Shown piece by piece: positions 1 to 10,469 of a stretch of 47,312 bases of DNA; position 1 is the stretch's first letter, and each line of letters begins with the position of its first letter. Below the pieces are notes generated by a model. The model was not told the DNA's origin, did no database searches, and worked only from the letters and a program-made list of their open reading frames with translations. Source of the DNA: Neoconidiobolus thromboides FSU 785 (lineage: Eukaryota > Entomophthoromycota > Entomophthoromycetes > Entomophthorales > Neoconidiobolaceae); NCBI GenBank assembly GCA_025603075.1, contig MU626414.1, positions 1 through 47,312 of the forward strand, written 5' to 3'. The position numbers and the translations under genes are program-made.

Positions 1-364
1 TACGAAGATAACAGAGAATTTAAAAATTTCAATATTTACTAAGCAAGTAAGTAGTTTGTTGAATGATAGAAATAGATTGTTAAATGTTAAGGTTACTTAA
101 GTTATTAATAGCTAAGTTAATAAATAGCCAAAGAACAAGTAACTGTAATAATATGTAAAAACTATTATTACTTGTACTATATAGAGATGGTTAATTATAG
201 TTTTTGGGCTAACCGCTCCCTCCCATCCAGCTATTTATTAACTTGGCAATATATTAATAATGTAATTATAACATTAAAATGGTTTACTTATTTGATAACA
301 AATCTGTAATATTGATTATAAATCAGTTGATAAAATATTTCTCAATAAAGTTTTATAAGAATAT

Positions 365-465
365 GGGGGATGTTTTTTTTGGCTTCATTATTTTTTTGAT
401 TTTTTTAAACATTGTTTGAGTGGAAAAATTGTTAGTAAAATTCTTAAATACAAAAATACCTCTCC
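365..465 (-). mobile_element. GGGG-terminated MITE, copy 1
   Basis: A ~100-bp copy in the inverted orientation, flanked by ATAT at 361-364 and 466-469. It shows the TTTGAGTGGAAA core and the GTTAGTAAAATTCTTAAAT segment of the family. Confidence 0.85.
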
Positions 466-540
466 ATATGTATTTAAGATCTAGTACAAATTCAACTAAT
501 TTAACTTACAGTATAAACTATAATAGAATGATTTAGAACT

Positions 541-661
541 GTGTCTGGGTACTTTTGTTTTAATAAAAGATATGATTTTATAGAATTTTAAGCGAAGTTT
601 TTGAAATACAATTTTTTTTAAAAATTGGATAAAATAATGAAACTAATTCAGAGACAACCCT
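541..661 (-). mobile_element. End fragment of a longer GGGG-terminated element (type B)
   Basis: This stretch is an inverted, diverged match to 46554-46690. Both share the GAATTTTAAGC block, and the outer end here reads AGACAACCCT followed by ATAT. The terminus faces right, so the body of the element would lie to the left. No coding sequence is seen with it. Confidence 0.5.
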
Positions 662-699
662 ATATGGTTAAGAAAATTAGCTATCTAAAAAAAGGAAAC

Positions 700-835
700 A
701 ACTAAAATAAGTTTTAAATAAAGAGATTTAATTTAGGCTTTTTGGATTTAATCCGTTATATTAGACACAAATTTAAAAATATAAAATTTGGATTAACTTC
801 TAAGTAAATTCTGAACCAATTCGGACAATCCCCCC
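700..835 (-). mobile_element. End fragment of a longer GGGG-terminated element (type A)
   Basis: About 135 bp match the reverse complement of 46700-46840 closely. Shared blocks include TTTGGATTAACTTCTAAG and TATTAGACACAAATTT. The outer end reads CCAATTCGGACAATCCCCC followed by ATAC. The end lies immediately right of the type B end, suggesting nested or abutting insertions. Confidence 0.65.
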
Positions 836-900
836 ATACATCAAAAATTTATAAACTTAAAGTTTAAATTAATTTTTAAATAAACTCAGATATTTTTATA

Positions 901-1000
901 CAAGGTTGTATTTTTATGTTTAGGAATTTTGTTAATAGTTCTTTTACCTAAATAATGCTTAAAAAATAGAAAAAGTGATAAAGCTAAAAGAACACCTCCT
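901..1000 (+). mobile_element. GGGG-terminated MITE, copy 2 (diverged)
   Basis: A decayed copy in forward orientation. The GTATTTTTATGTTTAGGAAT and AATGCTTAAAAAATAGAAA segments are recognisable, but both GGGG/CCCC ends are mutated. Confidence 0.65.
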
Positions 1001-1107
1001 ATATATTAATATTAGTTTTAAGTATAAATTAAAAAATAAACTAAACGCTTTTATATTCATAAAATTATAACTTATAGTAAAAATTAAATTTTCAATTAGT
1101 AGCTTTT

Positions 1108-1549
1108 GTGAAATCTTGGTACTCAGTGTTTGGGAGTCAAAAACAGCTATTACTTGGTTGACTACACTATAAGTTGAAAGGTCTTAGTTTATGTGACTAA
1201 AATAGGCTTGGATTATGAAGAATAGCACGTGATAGACTACAAACCATACAAAACAAATAGAATAGACAATACTAATAAGTAAACTTAGTGACTTTACTAA
1301 ATGTACGAGATATCAGGGAATAATTCAGTTAAAAAGCCTCGAACTACTATACTCTGTAAACTCTTTTATACTCTGAAAAGTATAAATATCAAAACGAGAA
1401 GATAACATTGTTTGGGATGGAGCTATAAATTCTCATAGCAAATCAAACTAAGAACGTGGGATTAATTTTCTCTGAACTCGAGAACACAACAGCTTAGGGG
1501 ATTATTATACTATAATTAATCATGGGACTGGCAAAGCGATATTTCACAC
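1108..1549 (+). mobile_element. Copy of the 472-bp CCGGTGTGAAAT element, tips lost
   Basis: Nearly colinear with 45927-46398, including a long, almost identical block around CTCGAACTACTATACTCTG. It starts at GTGAAATC and ends at ATTTCACAC, so the outer CCGG of both terminal inverted repeats is missing or mutated. No open reading frame of note lies inside. It is probably a non-autonomous DNA transposon. Confidence 0.75.
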
Positions 1550-1674
1550 TTTATATATTTAGCAAAAATGTAAAAAGCTGCTTTATCAGCTTTATAGTTG
1601 ATCATAATATAACAGCTACTTAAATTGTTTATAAAATTAATTACAGTTTTATAGTTAATTTGGCTATAACATAC

Positions 1675-1773
1675 GGGAGTGTCTTTTTTGACTTCATTAT
1701 TTTTTCCATTTTTTAAATGCTTTTTAAGCGGAGAATTTGTCAGTAAAATTCTTAAATGTAAAAATACATCCCC
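1675..1773 (-). mobile_element. GGGG-terminated MITE, copy 3
   Basis: Inverted copy flanked by ATAC (1671-1674) and ATAT (1774-1777). One end is GGGAGTG in place of GGGGATG. Confidence 0.8.
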
Positions 1774-1958
1774 ATATTCTATGTATATGATTATTTAAAA
1801 TATACTTTTTAAATGCAATAACTTAAAGCTTTATGGTAGATTATTCCTTGGTATTATACTTTTTAATAAAACTATTAAGTTTCATTAGTATCTTTATGTA
1901 AAATTTATAGTAATATTTTCTATTTTGTTTGTTTTATATGGTTTACAGCTTATCATAT

Positions 1959-2053
1959 GCGGGTATTTTTTTGGCTTCATTACTTTTTCCATCTTTTAAG
2001 CGCTATTTGAGCAGAAAAATTAATAAAATTCTTAAATGAAAAAATACATCCCC
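1959..2053 (-). mobile_element. GGGG-terminated MITE, copy 4
   Basis: Inverted copy with ATAT on both sides (1955-1958, 2054-2057). It carries TTTTAAGCGCTATTTGAGC, the conserved core palindrome region. Confidence 0.85.
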
Positions 2054-2473
2054 ATATATTAAAACATAGAATTGAAATTTAATGTTAAGTTAAATTTAAA
2101 ATTTTATTTAATCACTCATATAAAACTATACTTTTTGATATATATAGCTTTATTAGGTACTTTTGCCTAATGTGTGCCGAATTTCCCAGGATTTTTTATT
2201 GCAATGGTTGCAGGCTACAGCAGTAGAAGTTGCTTTTTGGAAAGTTATTGCTAGCTTTTAAAAAAATTAAAATTCTAATCCAAAAAGCATAATTTAAATT
2301 AAAAACAATCAATATTTATTTTTGGTTCCTATAAAAAAAACCATTAATATTTATTTTGATTATAAGTTATTAAAAATTAAGTCTTTATTTAAAATTTTAA
2401 AAAGCTAAATTGCTATTAACTAATAATACCACTTTTTTTAAATCAAATTTTGCGACATTTTAAGCAAGAATAT

Positions 2474-2571
2474 GGGGATGTATTTTTGTATTAAGAATTT
2501 TACTAACGAATTTTCCGCTTAAATAGTGCTTAAAAAATGGAAAAAATAATGAAATCAAAAAAAACACTCCC
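2474..2571 (+). mobile_element. GGGG-terminated MITE, copy 5
   Basis: Forward copy with an intact GGGGATGTATTTTTGT start and ATAT on both sides. Confidence 0.85.
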
Positions 2572-3229
2572 ATATCTAATATTTAGTATTAATTAAAAAA
2601 TAACCAGAAGTTTCAAAAAAATAAGCCAAAGTTCATTCTTTTTTAAATAAGTATAAATAACAAATACAGGCTTTATAACTCTTATTTTATTATCAATAGA
2701 AAATTCTCAACGTAGACTACAAATAAAATAACTTGTATTCTTTTGCTTACCTATGATAGAATATAAAGCTTAAATAAAAATAAACAATTGTTTAGGAACA
2801 GTGATAATAATTTAAGTTAGTTTGAATGTTGTTTAGTTTTTCAACATCAATAATTTAGATGTGATCTTAGTAAAAACTTGTCCTAACAAAAAAGCATTAA
2901 TATAAAAGGAGAATACATAATATCAAAATAAATCAATGCGTATTGTCCTTAAACCAATTGAAATCTATAGCTATACTCAAACCTGCATGAACCAAATGCT
3001 CCTACTATAATACTTCGATTATTCTTAATACTTATTTCTAATTTACCAATTAAACTCTTACCCTCAAACTTTTTATCCCATAGAAAAAATGAGGAACAAA
3101 TTAGATTAGCTAAAAAAATGAATTAAAAAAATCCCTTAAAAAGGGAAATATCAAAACTAAAATCCATTTCTTTCCCCCTCCCTTTGCGTATCTTTTTATT
3201 AATAAACAAAGCACCTTTCTTTAATCAAA

Positions 3230-6133
3230 ATGGCTAACTCAGAGGATAATAGAACCAATGACTATGAAATTATTGAAGTTTATGAAGATGGTAGCTTATT
3301 AAATAAGCGAGTACAATCCTTAAGTAGAGAAGCTAGTCATATTAGAAAGGGAATGGACGAGATTATTATAAATGAAGAACAAGATGAAGAAGAAGTAATT
3401 AGTTTGGTAAGTCGTTGATGAATGCTACCATATGTTTTTATTTATTTTATTAATTAGAGTTCTCAATCTACAAAAAGAAGAGTAATCATTGACTCTAGTG
3501 ATGAAGAAGGTATGATAGTCAAAAAAAGTTATAGACAAAGAGCAAAGTTGGTCGTAGATAGCGATACTGAAGAAGAGAACACTATTGCAAAAAAAAATAA
3601 ACCTGAAGTGGTATGTATAGAAGGGAGTGATAATAGTAGTGATTCGGAGATAGAAATCATCCGACATAAGAGAAAAAAAGTGATAGATTCGGATGCTGAA
3701 TTGATAGAAAAACAAAATGAAGAAGAAAAAGAGGATGTTATTGATTTATCTGAAAGAATAATTAAGGAAGAAATTACCACTCATGAATATTTAGATATTT
3801 TGACTTTCTTTAATCAAAGTAGTATGGAAGAAATTAAAAAATTATTAACCATAGAGAAAGAAGAACGCGTACAAAATATTATATCTCATCGACCTTATAA
3901 TACTATAGAGGATTTGAGAATATTAATAAAACAAAGTTTGATTGATAAATACTATAAAATCATTAATGGATTTAATGCCTTGGATCAATTAGTAAATTTA
4001 TCAAATCAATGGCAAAATCAATTTATTATTAAAGGATTTAAAAATATTAGATTTGAATTAAATAATGGGATTTCATTAAAAGATTATCAATTAGAAGGAG
4101 TCAAATGGTTGCTAAATAAATATCAAAATCAATGTGGAGCTATTTTAGCAGATGAAGTAAGTTGTTTATATTTATATTATATTGTTATATTAATTATTAT
4201 TATTATTAAGATGGGATTAGGAAAAACATGCCAAGTGATTACATTATTATCATATATTATATTAAATTTAAATCATAATGATATCAATCTGATTGTTGTA
4301 CCTGCTTCCGTATTAGATAATTGGATAGAAGAATTCAATAAATTTTGTAAAGTTATCAAAGTGTTAGCTTATAAAGGTAAATTAAACATATAATAATAAT
4401 AATAATATATCATTATTATTAGGTACTCAATCTGAAAGAGCACGAATCCATTTTGATTATAAACGAGGTAACATTCAGCCACAAGTAATAATCAGTACTT
4501 ACAACTTAATCAACTCTGATAAATATGATCGTCATTTTTTTAAATCATTAACATATCAAAGTATTATATTAGATGAAGGACATTTAATAAAAAATCAGCA
4601 AACTCAAAATTATCAATATTTAAGTAAATTAAAATGTAACTTTAAATTAATATTAACTGGCACTCCATTACAAAATAATTTAATGGAATTATTTAATTTA
4701 TTTATGTTTTTTAATCAACCATTTTGTATTAAAAATAATGAGTATTTGGAAGTATTACTAAACTCAAATATATTAAAATTTGGTCATCTGAAAGATAATA
4801 AAATGCAAAAGCTGGATCAATTATTTAATTTAAGATTACAAAAATTAAAAAAATTAGTAGATAATTTTATTTTAAGGAGAACTAAAGAAGACGTAAGTTA
4901 ATCAATAATAGTATAAACAGTAATAACGTATTCCTATTTCCCTAGGTATTAAAATCCCTGCCTATAAAAACAGAAAAAGTAATCAAAATCTGCTTAGAAG
5001 ATAGTCAAAAGAAAGCATATAATTCAATAATTGAGCAAATTAAAGATTGGAAACTATTGGGCAATAATCAATTAATGGATATTTCATTTAAATTGAGAAG
5101 AATCGCCAATCATGTATTATTAATACCTAAGGGTTTTTATTATACTCAAAAATTAAAAAGGAAAATTGCTAAAGAGATTATTAAAGTATATTTAATATAT
5201 AAATATTATTTCAAATATTGATTTATTGATTTAGGATCCTAAATTCCATGATTCGGATGTGGATGCTATTTATGAGGTAAGGATTATTATTCTATATTAT
5301 CTAATATAATATATAACAACAATAATAGGATTTAGTGCCTTACGCAGATTCAGATATGATCGAATTATGTCAAAAATACAAAGTAAGTTATTGAATTTGT
5401 TAAATTTATTATAATTTGATTTATCTATTGAAGTGTATTAACAAATATTTATTGTCCAATGATAAATATATGAATAGTGGTAAAGTAAAATGGATGATAG
5501 AAAATTTACCAAAATTAATTCAACAGGTAAATATTATTATATAATATCGAATAATTAACTTATTTATTTATAATAGAATCATAAAATTATTATTTTTAGT
5601 CAATTTGTGATGGTCTTAGACATTTTAGAAACCGTAGTTACGAACCTTAATATAGAATATCTCCGTTTAGATGGTGCTACTGCTCAAAATGACCGACAAA
5701 ATTTAATTCATGAATTTAATAATAATAGAAATATATCAATCTTTTTATTATCTACTAAAGCAGCATCGACAGGTATTAATTTAACTTCAGCAGATACAGT
5801 TATTTTACATGATTTGGATCATAATCCTCAAAATGATAGACAGGCAGAAGCAAGAGCTCATAGTAAGTATTATTAAATAAAAGTAAGCTAAAAAATAACA
5901 TGTGTTAATATATTTTTTATTAGGAGTTGGTCAAACAAAAGATGTTACAGTATATAAGTTAATTACATTAAATACTATTGAGGTAAAACCTAATATATTA
6001 ATTAGAATTTAATATTTAATATTTAATTTAGGAACGTATCTTTGATATTAGTAATTCTAAATTATTATTGCATTCTTCATTTCATAATGAAGATAAAAAT
6101 TTGAATTTGGATTTCTTTAATAAAATTGAATAA
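3230..6133 (+). CDS. SNF2-family chromatin remodeler, Fun30/SMARCAD1-like (11 exons)
   Basis: Predicted ATP-dependent chromatin remodeler of 795 aa. Exons: 3230-3406, 3458-4156, 4211-4376, 4423-4892, 4946-5185, 5235-5276, 5329-5382, 5434-5526, 5577-5862, 5924-5982, 6032-6133; all ten introns are 46-61 bp with GT..AG ends. An acidic, Lys-rich N-terminus (about 1-110) precedes the helicase. The P-loop DEMGLGKT (291-298) is formed only after removing a stop-free 54-bp intron. The Walker B box is DEGH (398-401), followed by LTGTPLQNN. The C-terminal lobe begins near 648 (KIIIFSQF) and ends with the arginine-finger region QAEARAHRVGQTK, restored by the exon 9/10 junction. DEGH together with the ISHRPYNT segment upstream points to Fun30/SMARCAD1 rather than Snf2, ISWI or Swr1. 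Fun30 proteins slide or evict nucleosomes in heterochromatin silencing and DNA end resection; here that is inferred from family. No CUE domain was recognised. Confidence 0.9.
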
Positions 6134-6315
6134 TTTAAAAATATAATAAAAATAAGAGGCATATAATATAATAACTATAAATTAAATTTCAAAATCAAAA
6201 AAAAGGATCCAACTTTAATAAATAGAATATATTAATAAAACACATAGTTATTAAAAAAAGAAACAGAGGGTTGATAATAGCACCCACGTTTTCTTTTTTA
6301 AAATTAAAACAAAAA

Positions 6316-8097
6316 TCAATTAAAACGGGTAACTGAGGTAGATAAAAAGCTAGTAGTAGCCTGGTCTTGATTAGGAGGTAATTCATTCAATACTTTAGGA
6401 GATTGTCTAATAATATCTGCAGACCAACGACGAGTAGCAATTAAAGTATCATTTTCATTAAATGTATCATCTTTATCTTCGTCTCTATTATTATTATTAT
6501 TATTATTAATTCTCTTATTTGATGACATAATTGAATGAAAATAAGTATTACTCATACTATTCATTGTTGTTAATTTATTATCAATAATTGAATCTGCATA
6601 ATGAGAATCTAATTCCCAAATTTTTGAATTAGTACGATCTAATTGAAAGGGATTGTTATTATTGAAATTAGACCAAATAGGAGTTAATAATGGGGCATTT
6701 GATAAAAAAGAGTTAACTGAATTTCTATTTAACTTATTATTATTAATCTTGTTTAATTTTTTCATTTTATATTTCCATAATAAAAAAAAGATTAAAAAGG
6801 TCAAAAATATACCCCCAACTAATCCAAAAGTAATACCTAATATTAATCCATTATTGGAAGGTAATTCATCACCTTGTGGTGGTAATGTTACAAATTCAGT
6901 GGGATATTTGACCTTCATAAATAAATTATTAAAATTTTCTTGTTGATAATCTTGGGCTGGTCCGATTGTTTTATCCCAATTAATAATGTTGTTCGTTATG
7001 TTTTGTATATTTAATATCATTATATCTGTCCAATCTTCTTGTATTGATTTATCTCCATATAAATACAATAATTTATTATCAATCAATAAAGAAGAATGCC
7101 AAGCTCGTCCAATATTAAATAATGTTTGATTAAAAAACATAGTTGGTAACATTTTCCATTGGTATGTATTTAAATTTAACAATTGAATATCATCATAGAT
7201 GACACCTTTACCTGTAATTTGATCTGTACCTCCATAAATTAATATACTATTAATCTCTTTAATAAATGTAGCTGAATGGCCAATTCTAGGTTTTATTGAG
7301 AAATTAGTGGAATTTCTGATTATCCATTGATTTTTTTTAATATCATAAATGGTAATTAAACTTAAATCTTTTTTCAATGTACTCTGTAAACTAATTTCTT
7401 TAACGTCATCGTTATCTTGTGTAATTCTCATACTAGCTCCACCTAAATAAACAATTTTATCTCCTTCAATTAGAGTAGCTGAGTGAAAAGCCGATGGTAA
7501 TATTCCTTTATTAATAGCATCAATAGATAAATCTAACCACTGATTTTTAATAATATCAAATTTATACATTTGTCGAGTTAATAAAAAACTATTACTATTA
7601 GGATCTACAATAAACCCACCAAATATATATATATTTTGTTGTTCATCTATAGTGATACTTGCACCAGACCTTTTAACGGGAGAATTTAGCGATAAAGTGG
7701 GTTCAATATTCCATTTAGATGTAGTATAATTATAAAAATAAAAAGAACTAGTCAACGGTCTTTGTTGTAATAAAGTTTCTTTATCTATTTGTACATAAAC
7801 TAATAATGGTGGATAATTTTTAGTTAAACTAAACACACTGGGTACAACACAATTAGGTAAACCTATTGTATTAACTTGATTGTTTCGTTGAATATCTGAT
7901 AAATTTATAATGGTACTTAAATTGACCTGTAATAATTTATTTTTGTTGACAAACTTATCCGTCGTTTCGACTTCGGATAAAAAGGATAATAATACTTGAT
8001 CATATATAATACTTGTTGCTCTTGTAAAACCTTCAATTTTATTACTATTGATAAATTGAATAAAAGATAATAATAACGTTAAATAATGAAACTGCAT
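6316..8097 (-). CDS. Kelch-repeat type I membrane protein
   Basis: Uninterrupted 593-aa protein. A hydrophobic signal peptide (about 1-18) starts the secretory route. Four kelch-like blades are visible in the ectodomain: IYIFGG (156-161), IVYLGG (215-220), ILIYGG (285-290) and LLYLYG (343-348), each followed by a Trp-containing strand (NQW, NQW, YQW). One membrane helix lies at about 417-441, followed by a basic stop-transfer KYKMKK and a ~145-residue cytoplasmic tail rich in Asn, with a seven-Asn run. Kelch blades form beta-propellers for ligand or protein binding; fewer than the usual five to seven are obvious, so some may be too diverged to see. Fungal genomes often carry such kelch-TM proteins, and their ligands are mostly unknown. 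It converges with the SNF2 gene 182 bp away. Confidence 0.8.
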   Translation of the reverse strand: MQFHYLTLLLSFIQFINSNKIEGFTRATSIIYDQVLLSFLSEVETTDKFVNKNKLLQVNLSTIINLSDIQRNNQVNTIGLPNCVVPSVFSLTKNYPPLLVYVQIDKETLLQQRPLTSSFYFYNYTTSKWNIEPTLSLNSPVKRSGASITIDEQQNIYIFGGFIVDPNSNSFLLTRQMYKFDIIKNQWLDLSIDAINKGILPSAFHSATLIEGDKIVYLGGASMRITQDNDDVKEISLQSTLKKDLSLITIYDIKKNQWIIRNSTNFSIKPRIGHSATFIKEINSILIYGGTDQITGKGVIYDDIQLLNLNTYQWKMLPTMFFNQTLFNIGRAWHSSLLIDNKLLYLYGDKSIQEDWTDIMILNIQNITNNIINWDKTIGPAQDYQQENFNNLFMKVKYPTEFVTLPPQGDELPSNNGLILGITFGLVGGIFLTFLIFFLLWKYKMKKLNKINNNKLNRNSVNSFLSNAPLLTPIWSNFNNNNPFQLDRTNSKIWELDSHYADSIIDNKLTTMNSMSNTYFHSIMSSNKRINNNNNNNRDEDKDDTFNENDTLIATRRWSADIIRQSPKVLNELPPNQDQATTSFLSTSVTRFN

Positions 8098-8942
8098 CTT
8101 TCTTTTTTACTTTAATAATCAAATTAATAGCCAAGAAAGTAATAATATTAAAATGTTAGTAAAAATAATGTTTAAAATAAATTAATTTTATTTCTAGTAG
8201 TTATCAATTAACATGTTTTAGGTTTACCGCAATAATTCCCTATTTTTTGAATCTTATTGGTTATGGATCATTATCATTATCCAATTATATGAAGTTTATT
8301 TTTAAACTTGGGGTTTGTTTTTGACTTATTTTTTGTTAATCAAAGTTGCTTTTTCAATTATAATACTCTATTAAACATTTATAGAAGGAGTTGTTCGAGT
8401 TAAAAGTAAAAATAAAATTATATTTTTAATATTTTTATTGTTATTAAAAAATTACACTTGTTACAGGTCATAATGTTTTAATTTTATTTTAATTATTCTT
8501 AAACTCAAGTGATTATTCTATTGATTTATTAGTCTTAACCTCCACTTAGAGTTTAGAATTTAGAATTTTTTAGTTATTTTAGCAACTATGAGCTCATTTT
8601 TTTATATCACTGATATTTAATTGATAAAATGAAAATTAACTGCTTTTTGATATGATTAATTAATTTAATATAAAATATAAAATATAATATAAAATATATA
8701 ATATAATGTAATATAAAACATATTAGATAAAAAGCTAAAGTACTGAGTTAGTTTAATATTTATTCATTAATTGTTTATTACAAAATTAATTAAAATAGAA
8801 TAATAACTTATCTTTTTATTCATTTCAAATTTTGAACACAGGTTTAATATAAAATTAAGGTTATATTAAATCTCAGTTGGTAGTTTTTTTCACTTTTTAA
8901 ACTAAAAAGTGATCAAATAAGCCAAGACAATAAAGATAATAT

Positions 8943-9037
8943 AGGGAATGTATTTTTTGTTTAAGAGTTTTACTAATAATCTTTGCACTTAAATAGCACT
9001 TAAAAAATGGAAAAAGTAATGAAACTAAAAAAACTTC
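8943..9037 (+). mobile_element. GGGG-terminated MITE, copy 6
   Basis: Forward copy, somewhat decayed, with ATAT at 8939-8942 and 9038-9041. The first G is A and the 3' end is ACTTC. Confidence 0.75.
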
Positions 9038-9378
9038 ATATAATTTTATCATAAAAATTGACTAATTTTTTGTTATTTGCCATAATCTAAAGATTGATAT
9101 CAAAATAAATATATATAAAGAGATTGTTTTATCTTAATTTCTTTTAACTTATTTAAAGCTTAGTTTTAAATACAACTCTTTAATATATACAATCTCCTTT
9201 TTATCACATTAATTAATTGTTATCCGCTATTCGTTACTCTATTAACAATCTATTCATTGGCTTATTCATTGTCCTATTCTTAATTTGGTTTTATTATCTT
9301 ATTTAAACTATCCGTCTGGATCTGTTTTTTTATTCATATATAAATTTGTAAAAAAGAATAAATCATTTATAAAAATAG

Positions 9379-9478
9379 GAGGATGTATTTTTGTATTTAA
9401 GAATTTTACTAACAATTTTCTTTACTCAAATAGCGCTTAAAAGATGGAAAAAATAATGAACCCAAAAAAAACATCCCC
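9379..9478 (+). mobile_element. GGGG-terminated MITE, copy 7
   Basis: Forward copy ending in a perfect ACATCCCC. The 5' tip is GAGGATGT and the flanks are ATAG and ATAC. It contains the intact core AAATAGCGCTTAAAAGATGG. Confidence 0.85.
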
Positions 9479-10149
9479 ATACTATAGCTTAAATTTGTAA
9501 ATTTAAATAAAATACACCAAAACACCTAATGTTATAACTCACTTCTTTGTTCAATAATTTTATTTATTAAATAATATTGAGTATCATGTCCCCTTTTTAT
9601 TTATTAATAGATTAGAATAAACTCAAACTATTTCTTATCCCATTTTTATTTGTTTAGTCATCTAATAAATTTCAGCTGACTTCGACTATTGAAAACATCC
9701 CTAAATATAATAGGATAAATTTAAATAAACTTAGTAAATAATACTATCTAGTATTTTAAACAAAATAAACAAAAGATCAACGTAAAAGTTCTACTATTAA
9801 TCATTATAGATAATTATAAGTGATCAAATATTGATTATCAATGATAGTAAAACAATGAAGATATTATACAATATAAGTTCAATAATATAAATTTGCTTTT
9901 TTATTGAAAAAATAGTTTTTAACATTGAGTTTTAATCAAACTAGTTGCATTTAAATGCTTGTTTTTTTTTAGTTTGTTGCTAATTTTTTTATGATGAATT
10001 TAATAACATTAGAAAAACCCATGAATTGATAAATTCATTATAAAAGAAACCAGTAACAAATTATAAAAAAGTGAGAGCATCTAAATACAACTAGCTCTAA
10101 ATCAACACAATAATTTAAAACTATTGGTTTATAATATAAAAAAGTATAT

Positions 10150-10247
10150 GGGAATGTATTTTTGTGTTGAAGAATTTTACTAACAAATTTCCATTTAAAA
10201 TAGTGCTTAAAAAATGGAAAAAATAATAAAGTCAAAAAAACACCTCC
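10150..10247 (+). mobile_element. GGGG-terminated MITE, copy 8
   Basis: Forward copy, flanked by ATAT on both sides (10146-10149, 10248-10251), about 220 bp downstream of the zinc-finger gene's stop codon. Confidence 0.85.
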
Positions 10248-10469
10248 ATATTCTAAAAAAATGAACCAATTTTACGAATATAACCTTGATATCATCTATC
10301 TTAAATTTGAAGTACTAGAAACAAACAATGTTATCTACAAAGTTACAATATAAAAAAATAAAAAAATATTAAGAATGATATACTATTTATATTTATTAAC
10401 AAGATTGAATTACCAGCAAACTATAACAAGATTAAAAATTAAATTATAAAATAAAAATAACCTATTAAG

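Larger units (their letters stand above)
1..3229. other. Gene-free repeat-rich flank
   Basis: No credible coding region is visible on either strand. The stretch holds five MITE copies (365-465, 901-1000, 1675-1773, 1959-2053, 2474-2571), two right-facing ends of longer GGGG-terminated elements (near 541-661 and 700-835) and a 442-bp copy of a second repeat (1108-1549). A ~100-bp patch near 2157-2255 could be a zinc-finger relic. The last ~100 bp (3120-3229) is the likely promoter and 5' UTR of the SNF2 gene, including a pyrimidine-rich stretch at 3168-3186. Confidence 0.7.
8098..10469. other. Intergenic region with three MITE copies
   Basis: AT-rich and stop-dense in all frames. It contains MITE copies at 8943-9037, 9379-9478 and 10150-10247, and a low-complexity ATATAAA/TATAATAT tract around 8667-8725. 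The first few hundred bases right of 8097 are the promoter region of the kelch gene. No RNA gene was recognised. Confidence 0.6.

Noticed and set aside
3230-6133. Swr1/INO80 or ISWI identity for the SNF2 gene
   Set aside because: There is no long insertion between the helicase lobes and no HSA or SANT/SLIDE region; the DEGH box favours Fun30/SMARCAD1.
8667-8725. Short tandem array of ATATAAA/TATAATAT words, considered as an origin or CRISPR-like repeat
   Set aside because: Units are irregular and without unique spacers; simple AT-rich low complexity explains it.
10038-10235. 65-codon frame on the minus strand
   Set aside because: It overlaps MITE copy 8 and has no protein-like features.
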